A stretch of DNA of 7,425 bases from Rhodospirillales bacterium. GTDB lineage: Bacteria; Pseudomonadota; Alphaproteobacteria; UBA9219. Below are positions 7,089-7,425 of the stretch, piece after piece (position 1 is the first letter of the stretch; each line of letters starts with the position of its first letter). Made by a program: the position numbers and the translations under genes. The notes under the pieces were generated by a model that searched no databases, was not told the DNA's origin, and saw only the letters and a program-made list of their open reading frames with translations. The stretch lies in the NCBI GenBank assembly GCA_015654915.1, contig JAATFY010000229.1, positions 1 to 7,425 on the forward strand. Reading direction: 5' to 3'.

Positions 7089-7108
7089 CAAAAGCTCTTT
7101 GTCTGTGG
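7075..7108 (-). promoter_or_regulatory. Post-aptamer hairpin, leader B (possible antiterminator)
   Basis: The outer stem is CCACAG (7108-7103) with CTGTGG (7080-7075), identical to leader A. The inner stem is GAGC (7097-7094) with GCTC (7088-7085), different in sequence from leader A but again fully paired. It directly follows the aptamer tail. Confidence 0.6.
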
Positions 7109-7161
7109 CGCTTTAGCTATTGGTAACGCGGCAGCAAGCTGCTCCTGTCAAATCCCGCGAA
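7109..7161 (-). ncRNA. SAM-II riboswitch aptamer, copy B
   Basis: It has the same landmarks as copy A: P1 arms CGCGG and CCGCG, GATTTGACAGG, AGCTTGCTG and the tail ATAGCTAAAG. Only one base differs over the shared core (A instead of C just before TAGCTAAAG). It begins about 30 nt after the -10 box of a good promoter and lies about 200 nt ahead of the start of the 95-aa gene, too far for simple masking of that ribosome binding site by the aptamer tail. Confidence 0.82.
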
Positions 7162-7191
7162 TCCGTCATGGTGGATCAGTCCAACGCGACA

Positions 7192-7221
7192 ATAACAGCA
7201 GAAAATCGCCGTTTTTGTCAA
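7192..7221 (-). promoter_or_regulatory. Promoter of leader B
   Basis: Perfect -35 TTGACA (7221-7216), 18-nt spacer and -10 TGTTAT (7197-7192, four of six matches). The expected transcription start near 7185 is about 25 nt ahead of the SAM-II aptamer, as expected for a riboswitch leader. Confidence 0.6.
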
Positions 7222-7249
7222 GAATGTTTTTTAATTTCACACGAAATTT

Positions 7250-7425
7250 TTATGGGCGTTTCAAAACGGCATCATCGATCAGCCAGCCCTGAAACTTGCT
7301 GATGCCCAACTCGAGCCCCGTGGCGAGCGCTTTCTCGTTGTCGCAGCGGAAGAAAATCAACTTGTCGGCCATGGCGGAAAGAGCTTTGCGGACGGCCGGA
7401 TCGGCCAGCTGATCGGCGCGATCCT
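7250..7425 (-). CDS. C-terminus of an EAL-like domain protein (partial)
   Basis: The - strand is open from the window edge to TAA at 7252-7250, giving 57 codons; the start lies beyond the window. The peptide includes DKLIFFRCDNEKALATGLEL followed by GISKFQGWLIDD. The stretch ending GxxxFQGWxI resembles the last strand and helix of EAL-type domains (commonly ALGIxLFQGYxx), which in complete proteins degrade or bind cyclic di-GMP. None of the metal-binding motifs is within view, so activity cannot be judged. Codon use fits the neighbouring genes. The reading frame is convincing; the family call is tentative. Confidence 0.6.
   Translation of the reverse strand, partial: DRADQLADPAVRKALSAMADKLIFFRCDNEKALATGLELGISKFQGWLIDDAVLKRP

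Larger units (their letters stand above)
6941..7161 (-). repeat. Leader repeat, copy B
   Basis: Partner of 6315-6548, about 620 bp away in the same orientation. It carries the near-identical aptamer core and then the same order of short shared blocks down to GGGACGGC. The parts outside the aptamer have diverged, yet the stems are kept, which argues for function in both copies and against a recent assembly or copying artefact. Confidence 0.8.
6903..7249 (-). promoter_or_regulatory. Leader B: promoter and 5' untranslated region of the 95-aa gene
   Basis: This 347-base gene-free stretch holds, in transcription order, a sigma-70-type promoter (7221-7192), a SAM-II aptamer (7161-7109), a hairpin (7108-7075), a terminator-like stem with seven Ts (7088-7036), a second GC-rich stem with five Ts (6937-6916), and the ribosome binding site AAGGAGAG (6914-6907). 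A - strand reading frame runs through part of it, but only from a TTG codon and through the regulatory stems, so I do not call it coding. Confidence 0.7.

Noticed and set aside
6903..7091. N-terminal extension of the 95-aa protein to 158 codons
   Set aside because: It would start at a TTG and run through the terminator-like stems; AAGGAGAG clearly sets the start at 6902.
7233..7250. AT-rich hairpin AATTTC-ACAC-GAAATT with Ts on the + strand
   Set aside because: It has a T tract only on the + strand, where no gene precedes it; on the - strand it is followed by As, so it is not a convincing terminator for the EAL-like gene.

Overview
The window looks like a chromosomal segment of an alphaproteobacterium of moderate GC content. 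The evidence is an alphaproteobacterial-type F1 alpha subunit, SAM-II riboswitches (a class found mostly in Alphaproteobacteria), and a MetA-type homoserine acyltransferase. I cannot name a genus.

Layout. On the + strand, bases 1-1194 are the 3' two-thirds or so of atpA. Everything else reads on the - strand. Next to atpA, convergent with it and 10 bp away, is a PldB-like alpha/beta hydrolase (1205-2200) whose nucleophile position is Cys instead of Ser. It has its own promoter, with a perfect -10 box and a 13-bp palindrome in the spacer. From 2300 to 6291 lies a compact methionine-centred operon. In transcription order it holds a YdhS-like FAD/NAD(P)-binding protein, a free methionine-(R)-sulfoxide reductase (overlapping the first gene by 8 nt), a stand-alone B3/B4 (PheRS beta editing-like) domain protein, and metA. 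Directly after the metA stop, in the same frame, is a decayed copy of the C-terminus of the B3/B4 gene (2300-2393).

Upstream of this operon sit two related leaders. Leader A (about 6315-6548) precedes the operon. Leader B (about 6941-7161) precedes a 95-aa protein of unknown function (6615-6902). Each begins with a SAM-II aptamer. The two cores are nearly identical over about 57 nt. Each aptamer is followed by a hairpin with a covarying inner stem that overlaps the 5' arm of a downstream terminator-like stem. The simplest model is that SAM controls transcription elongation here, because the aptamers lie about 200 nt from any ribosome binding site. The right edge holds the last 57 codons of another - strand gene with an EAL-like C-terminus.

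How the parts fit. MetA commits homoserine to methionine, the sulfoxide reductase recovers oxidised free methionine, and SAM, the product of methionine activation, would switch the set off. The FAD protein and the B3/B4 protein are therefore candidates for unrecognised roles in methionine supply, repair or tRNA quality control. The 95-aa protein, under its own copy of the same switch, is a further unknown member of this regulon. The most unusual points are the duplicated SAM-II leader with a probable attenuator, the small orphan protein it controls, the operon linkage of a B3/B4 domain to methionine repair, and the B3/B4 tail remnant behind metA.
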